A stretch of DNA of 64,000 bases, from NCBI GenBank assembly GCA_024280475.1, contig JAJRQA010000035.1:1-64000 (forward strand), given 5' to 3'. How positions within the stretch are numbered: the stretch's first letter is position 1; the number at the start of each line of letters is the position of its first letter. Under the pieces are notes generated by a model, which did not search any database, was not told the origin of the DNA, and saw only the letters and a list, made by a program, of their open reading frames with translations. A program made the position numbers and the translations under genes. This stretch comes from Alphaproteobacteria bacterium. Lineage in GTDB: Bacteria; Pseudomonadota; Alphaproteobacteria; Rhizobiales; JAKIUO01. Positions 31,790 to 43,400 of the stretch are shown here, piece after piece.

Positions 31790-32503
31790 CTAAATGGCGC
31801 GTGTCTCGCGTACGGGATCATTTTGACTTAGATCAGCAATCACTGTCTCGCCGCCAATCGCCGTTTGCCCAACCGCCACCAGCGGTATGGTGCCTTGCGG
31901 CAGATAGACATCCACGCGCGAGCCAAAGCGGATCAATCCAAATCGCTCGCCAACCCCGATCCGCTGACCTTTTTCGACGAAACCAATGATCCGGCGCGCG
32001 ATCAACCCGGCGATGGCCACAACAGCGATTTTCTTGCCATCAATGGTTTCAATAATCAGCGAGGAGCGCTCATTGTCTTCACTGGCCTTGTCGAGTTCGG
32101 CATTTAGAAACAGCCCCGGCGTATAGATCTTCTCAATGATTTCGCCTGACACTGGAGCACGGTTGATATGAACGTCAAACACCGACAGAAAAATCGACAC
32201 TTTCAAGCGCATATCCGGCCCCAGTCCCAGCTCTTCAGGGGGAGATATTTCTTCGATCATGGAGACACGACCATCGGCTGCCGCAATGATCAGCCCAGCC
32301 TGCTGCGGCACAATTCTTTCGGGGTCACGAAAGAAATAAGCCACATAAGCAACAATGATAAATAATAAAAGTCCAAGCACGTTTGAGAGCAAAAACCCCA
32401 AAACGGCGACAATCGTGGCAATCGCCACAAACTTGTGACCATCTGGATGTATGGGAACAAAAAATCCCAGAATACTATTGAATACCGAACCGTTTTGCGA
32501 CAA
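31790..32503 (-). CDS. psd: Phosphatidylserine decarboxylase
   Basis: 237 aa; FSVFDVHINRAPVSGEI and IRFGSRVDVYLP (GS processing site). Confidence 0.94.
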   Translation of the reverse strand: MSQNGSVFNSILGFFVPIHPDGHKFVAIATIVAVLGFLLSNVLGLLLFIIVAYVAYFFRDPERIVPQQAGLIIAAADGRVSMIEEISPPEELGLGPDMRLKVSIFLSVFDVHINRAPVSGEIIEKIYTPGLFLNAELDKASEDNERSSLIIETIDGKKIAVVAIAGLIARRIIGFVEKGQRIGVGERFGLIRFGSRVDVYLPQGTIPLVAVGQTAIGGETVIADLSQNDPVRETRAI

Positions 32504-32548
32504 ATCGGCCTCCCTTACTGGTCATTGTTTTAATCACGCTCTTGATCG

Positions 32549-32577
32549 CGCAAAACCCGCTACAAGCGGGCTTTTCC
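32549..32577 (-). terminator. Terminator-like hairpin in the psd leader region
   Basis: Minus strand GAAAAG-CCCGCT-TGT-AGCGGG-TTTTG, about 50 nt before psd start. Confidence 0.45.
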
Positions 32578-32819
32578 TGTTGAGCTAACGATATACGGCA
32601 ATTGCTTGCAAACGACAAGCACTACCCTAATTGCGTCCCCAGGCATAAAGCGCTGCCCTCCTCAAACTTGATTGTTCTTCAAGATCGTGAGCAGATAGCT
32701 ATAAAAAAAGCACTGGAACACCTTTTTTTGACAATATATGCTGGGATAAATTAAGCGAATAATCCCGCAATAGTGAGTTTGAAACAAGGTTTGATACCAA
32801 ACATATTTGGAGAAGAATA

Positions 32820-33800
32820 ATGGGTATGATTATGGGGATGGGACATTGGCTATTGTGGATTGTCGCAGCTATTATCGCAGTATCTTTGCTGATTGCTATG
32901 ATTGGCTGGATGCGCCGCACAAAAGAACAAGGTTTGGCCAATACGCAGGGCCGTGCCGAAACATTGGCCAGCATAACGGATGACCCCGCGCAGGCCTCTT
33001 CGGGGATGAATACAAACAATCACTCAGACTATCATGATCAAGCCAAACATCAGGGCTGGGGTTTCTGGCCCTGGGCGCTTCTCACCCTATTGTTCGTTGG
33101 AGGGCTGGCATGGCTGATCTGGAATTCCAGCATGGCTCCAGGCGCTGGTGCGTTCAAATGGATCTTGTGGGCACTGCTGCCAATGGCTGGCCTGATCAGT
33201 ATTTTGGGCATTACCCAAATGACCCGCCGCCACCCCCTTGTCGATGAGAAAAAAGGCCGGCCGCGCGGAGTTGGCTTTCTCACTTTAATCTCGGGTCTGG
33301 CCCTTGGCCTTGCCAGCTGGTTTGTCTGGCAACCAAAAGTTGCCAGCTTTGATCGCATGCAAGACACTGTCGCCGCATTGCAGGCTAAAAATGATGGCTT
33401 CGTCTCCAAAATTGCGTCGCGTAATACCATCATCGAAAGGCTGGAAGGCGAGGTCGAAACCGGCGCGTTAAAATATGCTGAGCTAGAAGACGATATTAAT
33501 GCCGACAATTCCAGCAATGCTGGGGAAATAAGCAAACTGAATGGCGTTATCAGCGGCCTTCGCACCAAACTTGGCGCCATTAAAACTGCTGGCAATGATG
33601 ATACATCGCGCCTTACTGCCCGTGTTCGCAGCCTGACATCAGAAAAAGAAAATACGGATATTGAAAACACCCGCATCAAGGGCTTACTAAATGCGTATCG
33701 AAATGACAGCGAAGTGCAAAGTGCCAAGATCGCGGCTCTTGAATCCGAACTTGAGACATTACGAAATAGTGCTGGTACCAAGCCAGACAATGGCAATTAG
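32820..33800 (+). CDS. Hypothetical membrane protein with C-terminal coiled coil
   Basis: 326 aa; four or so TM segments then long charged heptad-rich tail. Confidence 0.7.
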   Translation: MGMIMGMGHWLLWIVAAIIAVSLLIAMIGWMRRTKEQGLANTQGRAETLASITDDPAQASSGMNTNNHSDYHDQAKHQGWGFWPWALLTLLFVGGLAWLIWNSSMAPGAGAFKWILWALLPMAGLISILGITQMTRRHPLVDEKKGRPRGVGFLTLISGLALGLASWFVWQPKVASFDRMQDTVAALQAKNDGFVSKIASRNTIIERLEGEVETGALKYAELEDDINADNSSNAGEISKLNGVISGLRTKLGAIKTAGNDDTSRLTARVRSLTSEKENTDIENTRIKGLLNAYRNDSEVQSAKIAALESELETLRNSAGTKPDNGN

Positions 33801-33829
33801 CAGTTGGTCCAACATAAGCGCATAAATAT

Positions 33830-33866
33830 GACAAAGCCCGCTAAGTAAAATAGCGGGCTTTGTCAT
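33830..33866. terminator. Bidirectional terminator
   Basis: TGACAAAGCCCGCTA-AGTAAAA-TAGCGGGCTTTGTCA. Confidence 0.85.
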
Positions 33867-35732
33867 TTATTCCTCTTCCAGGACATTGGCGAGTTTTTGC
33901 CGCGCTTCGTCGGCTTCGCGCTGGCGCGCCCATAGACCGGCATAGAGCCCGTTTTTCTTCAACAGCTCACCATGATTGCCCTGCTCGGCAATCCCGCCTT
34001 TTTCGAGCACAATAATATTGTCGGCATGGATGATGGTCGAGAGGCGATGGGCGATGACCAGCGTTGTACGATTCTGGGCGACCTCATCAAGCGCCGCTTG
34101 AATTTCTTTTTCCGTATAGCTGTCAAGCGCACTGGTTGCTTCATCCAGCATCAAAATAGGCGGTGCCTTCAATATGGTGCGGGCAATAGCAACACGCTGC
34201 TTCTCGCCGCCCGACAATTTCAGCCCGCGCTCTCCCACCAGACTGTCATAGCCCTTTGGCAAATCGAGAATAAAATCATGGATATGAGCCATTTTAGCTG
34301 CCATTATCACCTCGTCGCGGGACGCATCTGGATTGCCATAAGCTATATTGTAATAGATCGTGTCATTGAACAAAACCGTGTCTTGTGGCACCACACCGAT
34401 GGCTTTGCGCAGACTTGCTTGCGTCACCTCCGCAATGTCTTGGCCATCCACTTTGATCGCCCCTCCAAGCGGCTCATAGAAGCGAAACAGCAATCGCGAT
34501 ATGGTCGATTTTCCCGCCCCCGAGGGACCGACAATGGCCACCATCTGACCGGCAGGCACATCAAAACTCACATCCTTGATGATCGGGCGTTCCACATCAT
34601 AGGAAAAATTGACACCTTCGAAACGGATATGGCCCTTGTCGACGTTGAGCGCTTTGGCTCCTGGCATATCGATGATTTCCGGTTTGGTATTCAAAATGCC
34701 AAACAAGTTCTCAAGGTCCACCAGTGATTGGCGAATGGCCCGATAGATTGTCCCCATCAGATGCAGAGGCTGATAAAGCTGGATCAACAAGGCATTGATC
34801 ATCACAAAATCGCCGATTGTGAACTGGCCCGCCGCCACGCGCGCCCCGGCAATCAACATACAAATGGTCAGCCCGGCAGTGAAAATCAGTGCCTGACCAG
34901 CGTTCAGCATGCCCAGCGAATAGTGGGTCTTGATGGCCGCCGCTTCATATTGCTCACGCGAGGTATCATAGCGTTTTTGCTCAAGCTTTTCATTGCCGAA
35001 ATATTTGACGGTTTCATAGTTGAGCAGGCTGTCAACCGCCTTGGTACCGGCTTCATTATCGGCTTTTGTAAGCTCGCGGATGATACTGACGCGCCACTCA
35101 CTGGCCCGAATTGTGAACCAGATATAGATCAAAATAGTCACCGCAACGACGACCACGAACTCCCAGCCAATATACCAGGACAGCACCACCGCGATCAGCC
35201 CGAATTCCACCAGTGTCGGGATCGAGTTGAGCAATCCCATGCGGATGATCAGCTCCACCGCGTCAACGCCTCGTTCAATGGCCCGCGCGTGACCACCGGT
35301 CTGGCGCTCCAGATGATAGCTAAGGGACAATTTGTGAGTATGGGCAAAAGCGCGGTTCGACAGGGACCGCACGGCATGCTGGCCCACATTGACGAATAAC
35401 ACATCGCGGATCTGATTGAAGATGATCATCATGATACGACCCAACCCGTAAGCCAGGATAAGCATGACAGGGGTCGCTAGCAGCACCGTTGTGGACGCGG
35501 CTACCGTTGGATCTACGCCCTGCCCGGTCAATAGATCAACTGCGCCCTTGTAAGCAATCGGCGTTGCCACGGTGATTAATTTGGCAATAATCAAAGAGAC
35601 AAAGGCAAGGGCGACACGAATACGCAAATCGCGCCGGTCAGCTGGCCAGATATAAGGCAGCAGATCGCGCAGCACCGCCTTCTCATCTATATTCTTGTTT
35701 TCAAAAGTCGCGCGCGCCGCTCCCTTGGCCAT
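33867..35732 (-). CDS. ABC transporter permease/ATP-binding protein, Atm1/HMT type (start at internal Met; ORF extends to 35783)
   Basis: GPSGAGKSTISRLLFRFY Walker A, LSGGEKQRVAIARTILKAPPILMLDEATSALD, LNYETVKYFGNEKLE Atm1 signature. Confidence 0.93.
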   Translation of the reverse strand: MAKGAARATFENKNIDEKAVLRDLLPYIWPADRRDLRIRVALAFVSLIIAKLITVATPIAYKGAVDLLTGQGVDPTVAASTTVLLATPVMLILAYGLGRIMMIIFNQIRDVLFVNVGQHAVRSLSNRAFAHTHKLSLSYHLERQTGGHARAIERGVDAVELIIRMGLLNSIPTLVEFGLIAVVLSWYIGWEFVVVVAVTILIYIWFTIRASEWRVSIIRELTKADNEAGTKAVDSLLNYETVKYFGNEKLEQKRYDTSREQYEAAAIKTHYSLGMLNAGQALIFTAGLTICMLIAGARVAAGQFTIGDFVMINALLIQLYQPLHLMGTIYRAIRQSLVDLENLFGILNTKPEIIDMPGAKALNVDKGHIRFEGVNFSYDVERPIIKDVSFDVPAGQMVAIVGPSGAGKSTISRLLFRFYEPLGGAIKVDGQDIAEVTQASLRKAIGVVPQDTVLFNDTIYYNIAYGNPDASRDEVIMAAKMAHIHDFILDLPKGYDSLVGERGLKLSGGEKQRVAIARTILKAPPILMLDEATSALDSYTEKEIQAALDEVAQNRTTLVIAHRLSTIIHADNIIVLEKGGIAEQGNHGELLKKNGLYAGLWARQREADEARQKLANVLEEE

Positions 35733-35895
35733 ACAGGCTCCTGTCAAAAGTTTTTGGAGCTGCACAAAACCAGCAGAACCCAATTTTCAAATCTTCGTAT
35801 ATATAGGCGGAGGCGTTCGCACAGGCAAGTGATGTCAGAATATTGGACAGCTCCACAAATGGCGTTTAGACAATCAACAAAAAGGATAGCCCACC

Positions 35896-36831
35896 ATGCG
35901 GATCATATTTATGGGGACGCCGGATTTTTCCGTGCCGACATTGGATGCCCTGCTGAAAGCTGGTCATGAGGTGGTTGCTGTTTACAGCCAGCCCCCAAGA
36001 CCGGCTGGGCGAGGCAAGAAGGACCGCTTGTCGCCGGTTCATCTGTTTGCGAACCAACAAGGGCTTGAAGTGCGCACCCCCATTAGCTTGCGCAAGCTTG
36101 ATGCCCGCAAGGCATTTGAAGCTCTTGACGCAGATGTCGCCATTGTCGTCGCCTATGGGCTGATCCTTGGACCAAAAGTGCTGGCCGCCCCAAAACATGG
36201 CTGCCTCAATCTGCACGGCTCGATACTGCCACGCTGGCGGGGGGCAGCTCCCATCCAGCGCGCCATCATGGCGGGAGACAAGATATCGGGGATTGAGGTC
36301 ATGCGCATGGAAAAAGGGCTCGACACCGGCCCCGTATGCATGAGCGCAAAAACCGCCATAACACCCGATATGAGCGCAGGAGAGTTGCACGATGATTTAA
36401 TGGAGCGCGGAGCCGATTTAATGGTGGAAGCGCTCGCAAAACTGCAAGAGGGATCACTTTCGTGTGCCGCGCAGCCCGCTGAAGGCATCACCTATGCCAG
36501 CAAAATAGAGAAATCGGAAACCCGTATCGACTGGAACCAGAACGCCATACAAGTTCACAACCATATTCGCGGCCTCTCCCCGTTTCCAGGAGCCTGGTTC
36601 GAGATTGAAATGAAGGGAAAGAATGAGCGGATCAAAGTGTTAAGCAGTCAACCGGTCAAACAGATCACAGATGAGGCACGCGCGGGTCAATTGCTGGATG
36701 ATCAGCTATTGGTTGCCTGCGGTGAGGGAGCTTTGCGCCTTGTCAAGCTACAGCGCGCTGGCAAGCGAGCTATGACCTCAGCCGACCTTTTGCTAGGACT
36801 GCCTATAGCAGCTGGACAAAACCTCAAATAG
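35896..36831 (+). CDS. fmt: Methionyl-tRNA formyltransferase
   Basis: MRIIFMGTPDFSVPTLDALLKAGHEV; LNLHGSILPRWRGAAPIQRAI. Confidence 0.97.
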   Translation: MRIIFMGTPDFSVPTLDALLKAGHEVVAVYSQPPRPAGRGKKDRLSPVHLFANQQGLEVRTPISLRKLDARKAFEALDADVAIVVAYGLILGPKVLAAPKHGCLNLHGSILPRWRGAAPIQRAIMAGDKISGIEVMRMEKGLDTGPVCMSAKTAITPDMSAGELHDDLMERGADLMVEALAKLQEGSLSCAAQPAEGITYASKIEKSETRIDWNQNAIQVHNHIRGLSPFPGAWFEIEMKGKNERIKVLSSQPVKQITDEARAGQLLDDQLLVACGEGALRLVKLQRAGKRAMTSADLLLGLPIAAGQNLK

Positions 36832-36859
36832 CCAGATCTTGGGCACCAGAGAATGACTG

Positions 36860-37123
36860 CTAAGCGGAAATTTCTGGCTTGGCGACACGATCTAGCGGCA
36901 GCTCATTGGAAAGCCCCCAAATATCACGCTCTTCATTGTTTGAATGACGAGAACCATAATAAATCGTAGGGATAAAAGATTTGCTGACAAGCTCTTCTCT
37001 TTGCTCGAAAAGAGGTTTTATGAGCTCACTAGCTTGAGATTTAGTGGCCAGCGATAAAACGAGCGCCGCAACAAAGCATCCCGTTAGAATGCCCTTAAAA
37101 AGATTCGCACTATTCTGTTCCAT
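36860..37123 (-). CDS. Small hypothetical protein with N-terminal signal/TM segment
   Basis: 87 aa; FKGILTGCFVAALVLSLATKSQA. Confidence 0.4.
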   Translation of the reverse strand: MEQNSANLFKGILTGCFVAALVLSLATKSQASELIKPLFEQREELVSKSFIPTIYYGSRHSNNEERDIWGLSNELPLDRVAKPEISA

Positions 37124-37369
37124 AATTTAGCTCCATCAAATGATGTGTGACTAATGAATTCTGGATCCTTAATACTACTAGTAGTTACTTAAACAGTAAC
37201 ATCAGTTTATTTAAATAGGATTACCAAACATCCTTTCTTTGTGGTTTCAGACCATTAGTCGCGCCTTGCCCTCACTGCGTTCAAAAAAATATTTTTATTT
37301 TGCTAAATAATACTTGCTTTTTTGCAGGCTATTGATATCTCAAACAGATTTTTGTTCCACTTTTGTTTG

Positions 37370-37377
37370 TTAACCAT
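37370..37377 (+). promoter_or_regulatory. CtrA half-site-like motif upstream of ccrM
   Basis: TTAACCAT about 130 bp upstream of proposed ccrM start. Confidence 0.3.
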
Positions 37378-37379
37378 AA

Positions 37380-38687
<1,308 letters not shown>

Positions 38688-38910
38688 GCGGTGCCGACAA
38701 CCGTTCGGACAAAAAGCGATATTTATACAATTCACACCACCTGATTCATCCAGGTAGAGGCATGTCAACGTGCTTTCCCCCCTTTACGCTTGGGTCATTG
38801 CATGCTTAACTTGTCCAACAAATAATAATTTTTACCTGCGAAGAGCATCTGGTCCAGTTGATCAGAGCACAAAACGCACGGGTCAACGAGGAAATTAGAG
38901 GGAACGAATA

Positions 38911-39477
38911 ATGGGTTTTATACGAAATATACTGGCGCTCGTAGGAGTGATTGGCCTGATTGGTGTCGGCTTCATTGGATATACCTATAAGGATCTTGAT
39001 CCCGGTGCAGCCAAAACATACTATAACATGGCCAAAAAACTTGCCGAAACAGGAAATGGTGCCGAAGCCACCGTTTGGAAACGTCAGGTTGCCGAAGGCA
39101 TTACCTTCGACGAGGTTCACGAATCGATCAAGACGATCGCCCAGGAAAATAACATCAAGGATGTCGGATTCCTGCCGCTAGGCGATCAGGTCGGTGCCAT
39201 GAATGGCAAGCCTTGGCGCAAGCTCAACATTTACCTTTATTGTAATCCGCTGACCGCCCAGAAAATGGTCGACCATTCAGATGCCTATGCTGCTTACCTG
39301 CCCTGCCGCGTATCTCTGCTTGAAGACAAACAAGGAAAATTGTGGATCTATTCACTGGATATGGACATGATGATCCACGGCGGCACAACCTTGCCACCAA
39401 AATTGCTAAAGGAAGCCATTGAGGTCAAAAGAATTATTCTTGATGTCCTCGATCGCGCTTCAAAAGGCGACTTCTAG
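38911..39477 (+). CDS. DUF302 domain-containing protein
   Basis: 188 aa; N-terminal TM; NIYLYCNPLTAQKMVDHSDAYAAYLPCRVSLLEDKQGKLWIYSLDMDMMIHGG. Confidence 0.78.
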   Translation: MGFIRNILALVGVIGLIGVGFIGYTYKDLDPGAAKTYYNMAKKLAETGNGAEATVWKRQVAEGITFDEVHESIKTIAQENNIKDVGFLPLGDQVGAMNGKPWRKLNIYLYCNPLTAQKMVDHSDAYAAYLPCRVSLLEDKQGKLWIYSLDMDMMIHGGTTLPPKLLKEAIEVKRIILDVLDRASKGDF

Positions 39478-39498
39478 AACGCCTTTGTTAGCCAAAAG

Positions 39499-39533
39499 AA
39501 AAAGGGTTGGACCATATGGCCCAACCCTTTTTT
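39499..39533 (+). terminator. Rho-independent terminator
   Basis: AAAAAGGGTTGG-ACCATATGGC-CCAACCCTTTTTT. Confidence 0.85.
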
Positions 39534-39569
39534 ATGTCGACACACCCAAAGCCTTGGCAAGTTGTGACC

Positions 39570-40217
39570 CTAATGACGGGTTGCGTAGCAACCTTCAAAA
39601 GCATGTTCGAGCAACTGATCGCGGATGCCTTCAATCTCAATAACAACCGGTTCCTTGGCCCGAGCGGGCGTAACATTGCGAAAGCGCGATTTTGGAATAT
39701 TGGTACTTGCCGACCAAAGCCCCAGAAAAGCAGAGCGGCCAAGGTCCACCGCATTGGCGCCCACGCTCTCAAACAAATCAAGCGAAAACCTCACATCAGC
39801 TGCGCGGCGCATTGCATCGCCGGACCAACAATGATCCGTTCCCAGTACCAGCTGCTCATGGGCATCCAAAAGCGCTGGGTTTTTCGCCCAACGAAGAGAG
39901 GCATCAAGACAGTTTTGTCCATTATACATGCCTGCCATTTCCACAAAATCAGCAAATACAGAAGCTGGTTCGATACTGGCAAAAATCACTCGCAACTCAA
40001 TGCCCCGATCAACAAAGGCATTGGCATGACGGCGTACGGCATGTGTCACGGCGCTATCTGGAGAGCGAGCGATCAATGTCACTCTCAAATCCTCACTGGA
40101 AGCGCTCGATCCTTTTTCAATCTTGCTTATATAGGATAAAATAAAATCATCGAAACGCTTAATCGTTTCTCTGCGATGAAGTTCGGCTTTAGAAGAAAAT
40201 TGTGAAAGCAAACTCAT
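39570..40217 (-). CDS. Conserved hypothetical protein
   Basis: 215 aa; good coding appearance, no recognisable family. Confidence 0.65.
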   Translation of the reverse strand: MSLLSQFSSKAELHRRETIKRFDDFILSYISKIEKGSSASSEDLRVTLIARSPDSAVTHAVRRHANAFVDRGIELRVIFASIEPASVFADFVEMAGMYNGQNCLDASLRWAKNPALLDAHEQLVLGTDHCWSGDAMRRAADVRFSLDLFESVGANAVDLGRSAFLGLWSASTNIPKSRFRNVTPARAKEPVVIEIEGIRDQLLEHAFEGCYATRH

Positions 40218-40359
40218 TCGCGCGTTCCTCGTCTCAATATCGGAAAATAATCTGGAGCGACGGAATGCAGAAAAATCGGTGTCGCCTTCGTTTAACCAAT
40301 GTGCGCCCTGACGGTAAAAAAGGTTTTAACGCTTCACTGAATAATTTCAGAAAACACCA

Positions 40360-40399
40360 ATAAAAATTACAAGTAATTGATATTACTTGTAATTTTTAT
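40360..40399 (-). terminator. AT-rich terminator after the 1261-aa gene
   Basis: Perfect 18-bp inverted repeat ATAAAAATTACAAGTAAT-TGAT-ATTACTTGTAATTTTTAT. Confidence 0.7.
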
Positions 40400-40425
40400 A
40401 ATAAAATTTTTTACTTTGCAAAACG

Positions 40426-43400
40426 CTACTTTTTGTCGCGATTTGGGCTAAATCGCTTTGCCAAACTCTGCGCCTTCAATTCTTCAGACGCTTCATCGAG
40501 GAATTCATCTCCCTTCAAAAAGTCTGGCATAGCGCCTTCCTTAAAATCATCAGCCTCTGAGGGCTCGTCATATGAGCCTTTTGGCTTGGCGTTCATCTGC
40601 GCCATTAGCATTGAACCAAGATCCTGACTGGCCTCTCCAGGTCCCAAGATCACGGGGTCCGTCAACGGTCTTTGCCCAGAGGCCTGGTCGTTTTTGGCAA
40701 TGGTCTCATTACTGCGACCCATTGCGCGCGCTTGCAGTCCTTGCTTTAATTCCGCGATACGCGCAGACACCGGGTCTTTACTCAAACGATCAGATTGCTC
40801 TTGCGCTTCGAGGGCCGATTGCGCCTTGGAGCGCTGCTCGCTCCTGGAGGGCAACAAACTATCTTCGTTGACCTGACGCTCACGGGTCTTTTCCTTTTCA
40901 CCCGCGCTCAATCTCGAAAGGATCGATGTCGCGGATTCGTCCGGTTTGGTAATGGGCTTAACAGCAACGAAAGGCTCGTCTTCTTGCGCGTCCTTATCGC
41001 TTGCTACGGGTTCAGGGGCGCTAACGCTCGCTTTAAAAAAGCCGCTTTCTTCGCTCTTGATCGACGGCACCGGCTCAACCTCCAAAGGAGCTGCCGAAAG
41101 ACCTTCGTCAATTTTATTGTCAGAACCATCGATGGGGTCCGCATTCAGATCATTGCTGTCGCCATGATCTTCGAGCAAATCCAGTGAAGCCGCTTTACCA
41201 CCATCACCTAAAGAAGGCTCGGTAAGGTCGCCAGCTTTTGTGCGCGCAAGCGACGTACTGCCATCAGCAGTCTTTTTGCCAAAAGATAAAAATCCGCCAA
41301 ACATTTTCGACACTACGCCCGATGTTTTTTGTGGCTCAATGACAATGGGCTCACCAGGCACGGCAACCTGTTCTGCAAAGACCTGTTTGCCAATGCGGTC
41401 GCTATCACTTTTCGCGATAAGGTCAGCAAGCTGCTCTCCTGGCACTTCCACACCAGCGATGCCTTCAAAATGGCTCCGTAAGCCGCGATTGGCCCTGCTA
41501 ATAGCAGCTGGCGACATCTCGCGGATCGTGATAATTTCAGCGTCATCCGCCGCTTCTTTATTGATAGGAGATCCAGCCCGTTTAGCGGCTTCCATTGTGA
41601 CTGTTTTTTCCGTTTTCAGTCTTTCGATCTCATCTTTCGCCAATCGCAGTTCCTGTTCGCGCTCTTGCTCCTCACGCTCTTTTAACTGCTGGCGCTGGCG
41701 TTCGCGCTCTTCAAGCCGGACCTTTTCAACAGCGACTGCGATGTCGCTCTGCGCCGAAACGGTTTCTGCATTATCATTCAGATCGCCGCTCTCTTGTGAA
41801 CGTTTGACGGCTTCCATAATGAGATCCAGCACCATCTGGCTTTGCGTATCAGCGACCTTGCGGAAACGATAAACCCGATATTGACGCCCTTGTGCATAAT
41901 AGCGGCTATCATGGCGTTTCAATTGGGAACGCACAACACTCTGCAAAGGCCATATACTGGCCAGGTGTAAAATACCGTTGGCCTCCAGGCTGATGCACAG
42001 ATTAGAAAGAAACCGCGATTCCTTAGCAATATCATGGGTATATCCGGTGGACAATTGCCCCTTGATCTCGTCGCGCTCCAGCTTGAGATTGATGGTGCGT
42101 TTCTTTTTCAGCTCATCTATTTCTTTTTCAATCGTGACGATCCGCGCCAAGGGCCCGGCAAGTTTGTCTTCTTGTCTTTGCAAAAGCTTGAAATAGGTCG
42201 TGGTTTTTTCCAGCTCCCCGACAACTTGAACAACGTCGGCACGCCTGTTGAACTCTTCTTCCGTGTCAGTTTGATAGCTTGCGCGAAGCTGTTTGCTGCT
42301 GGTAATCAACATATTGTGGCTGCGGCAGGTGTCAGCATGCTCGCGCGTCAGCTTTCTGGCTTGCAGTTCCTCGTTCTGGATTTTGAACGAGACCAGCCCC
42401 GCCATTTCCTTTTCCAGACTTTTAATTGCCCGATCATAATCATCGCGCTCGGAACGGTAACCTTCTTCAATATTGCGGTCGAGGCGATCGCTCAGCAGCG
42501 CCTTTTGCGATCCCTTGACCAATGGCACCGCGAGATAGTAATCACGCCCATACTCGAATTCGGCATTGTGAAAGATTTCCAGCATTTCTTCGGAAATCTT
42601 GTTTTTATGGGCCTCGAAAATATCCAGCATCGTGCCGCCAAATTTACTGGCGCGAGCTCGTGAAACCGACGATTGAATACGTTGCAAATGATCATAGCTG
42701 CGATTGAGCGAAATCAGCAATATACACAGATCGACAAAAACGGCAGCGGAAAGCGGAATATAGTCGCGCTTTGACAGGCCAGCATCAACATTGGAAACCT
42801 CGACCCTGCGCCCGGCGCTGATCGCCTGCTTGCGGGCCTTTCGCAACTCGTCGGGGCTGGGTGGCAATTTGAGGGTTGGCAAAGCAGCCAGTGTAACGGC
42901 AAGGCGCCTGAATGCCTCGATAACGGCTTCGGATCCTTCCACTGCGGCGATCTTGGGGTTCTTGATTTCTGGAATATCATCTATCGCCCGCACAACGCCG
43001 CGCAGGGCCGTCTGCAACTGCACGTCTGGACAACGGAACGTGCCACCGCGGCCAGTGGGGAACTGGGTTGTACTGGCGCGCTTGTCAAAATTATCACGAA
43101 ACTGGCGCAATTGCGGATCAGTGCGCAGCGTATTAAAGCGGGCAATCGTCAAATCCAGTTTGCGGCCAAGAGCGCGTAAAAACTTGTTGCGGGTGCCGTC
43201 CTTGCCAATGGTCGAGGCGTCCCGGCTGACGACCTTTTTCAAATCACCATTGAGGGCATTAAGGTCGGTTTTAACCGTACTGGCGCGACCTGTTATATAT
43301 TCAGCCGCATAGCCAAATTTTTGACTATCGCTATCGCGCAAACGCATGCGCGGCCCCTCGCCAGGTTTTGAATTGGGACAACTATTGCCGTGATCGCGCT

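Noticed and set aside
34728-35399. 223-aa plus-strand ORF (also 33972-34727)
   Set aside because: Antisense to the Atm1-type ABC transporter; no recognisable protein features.
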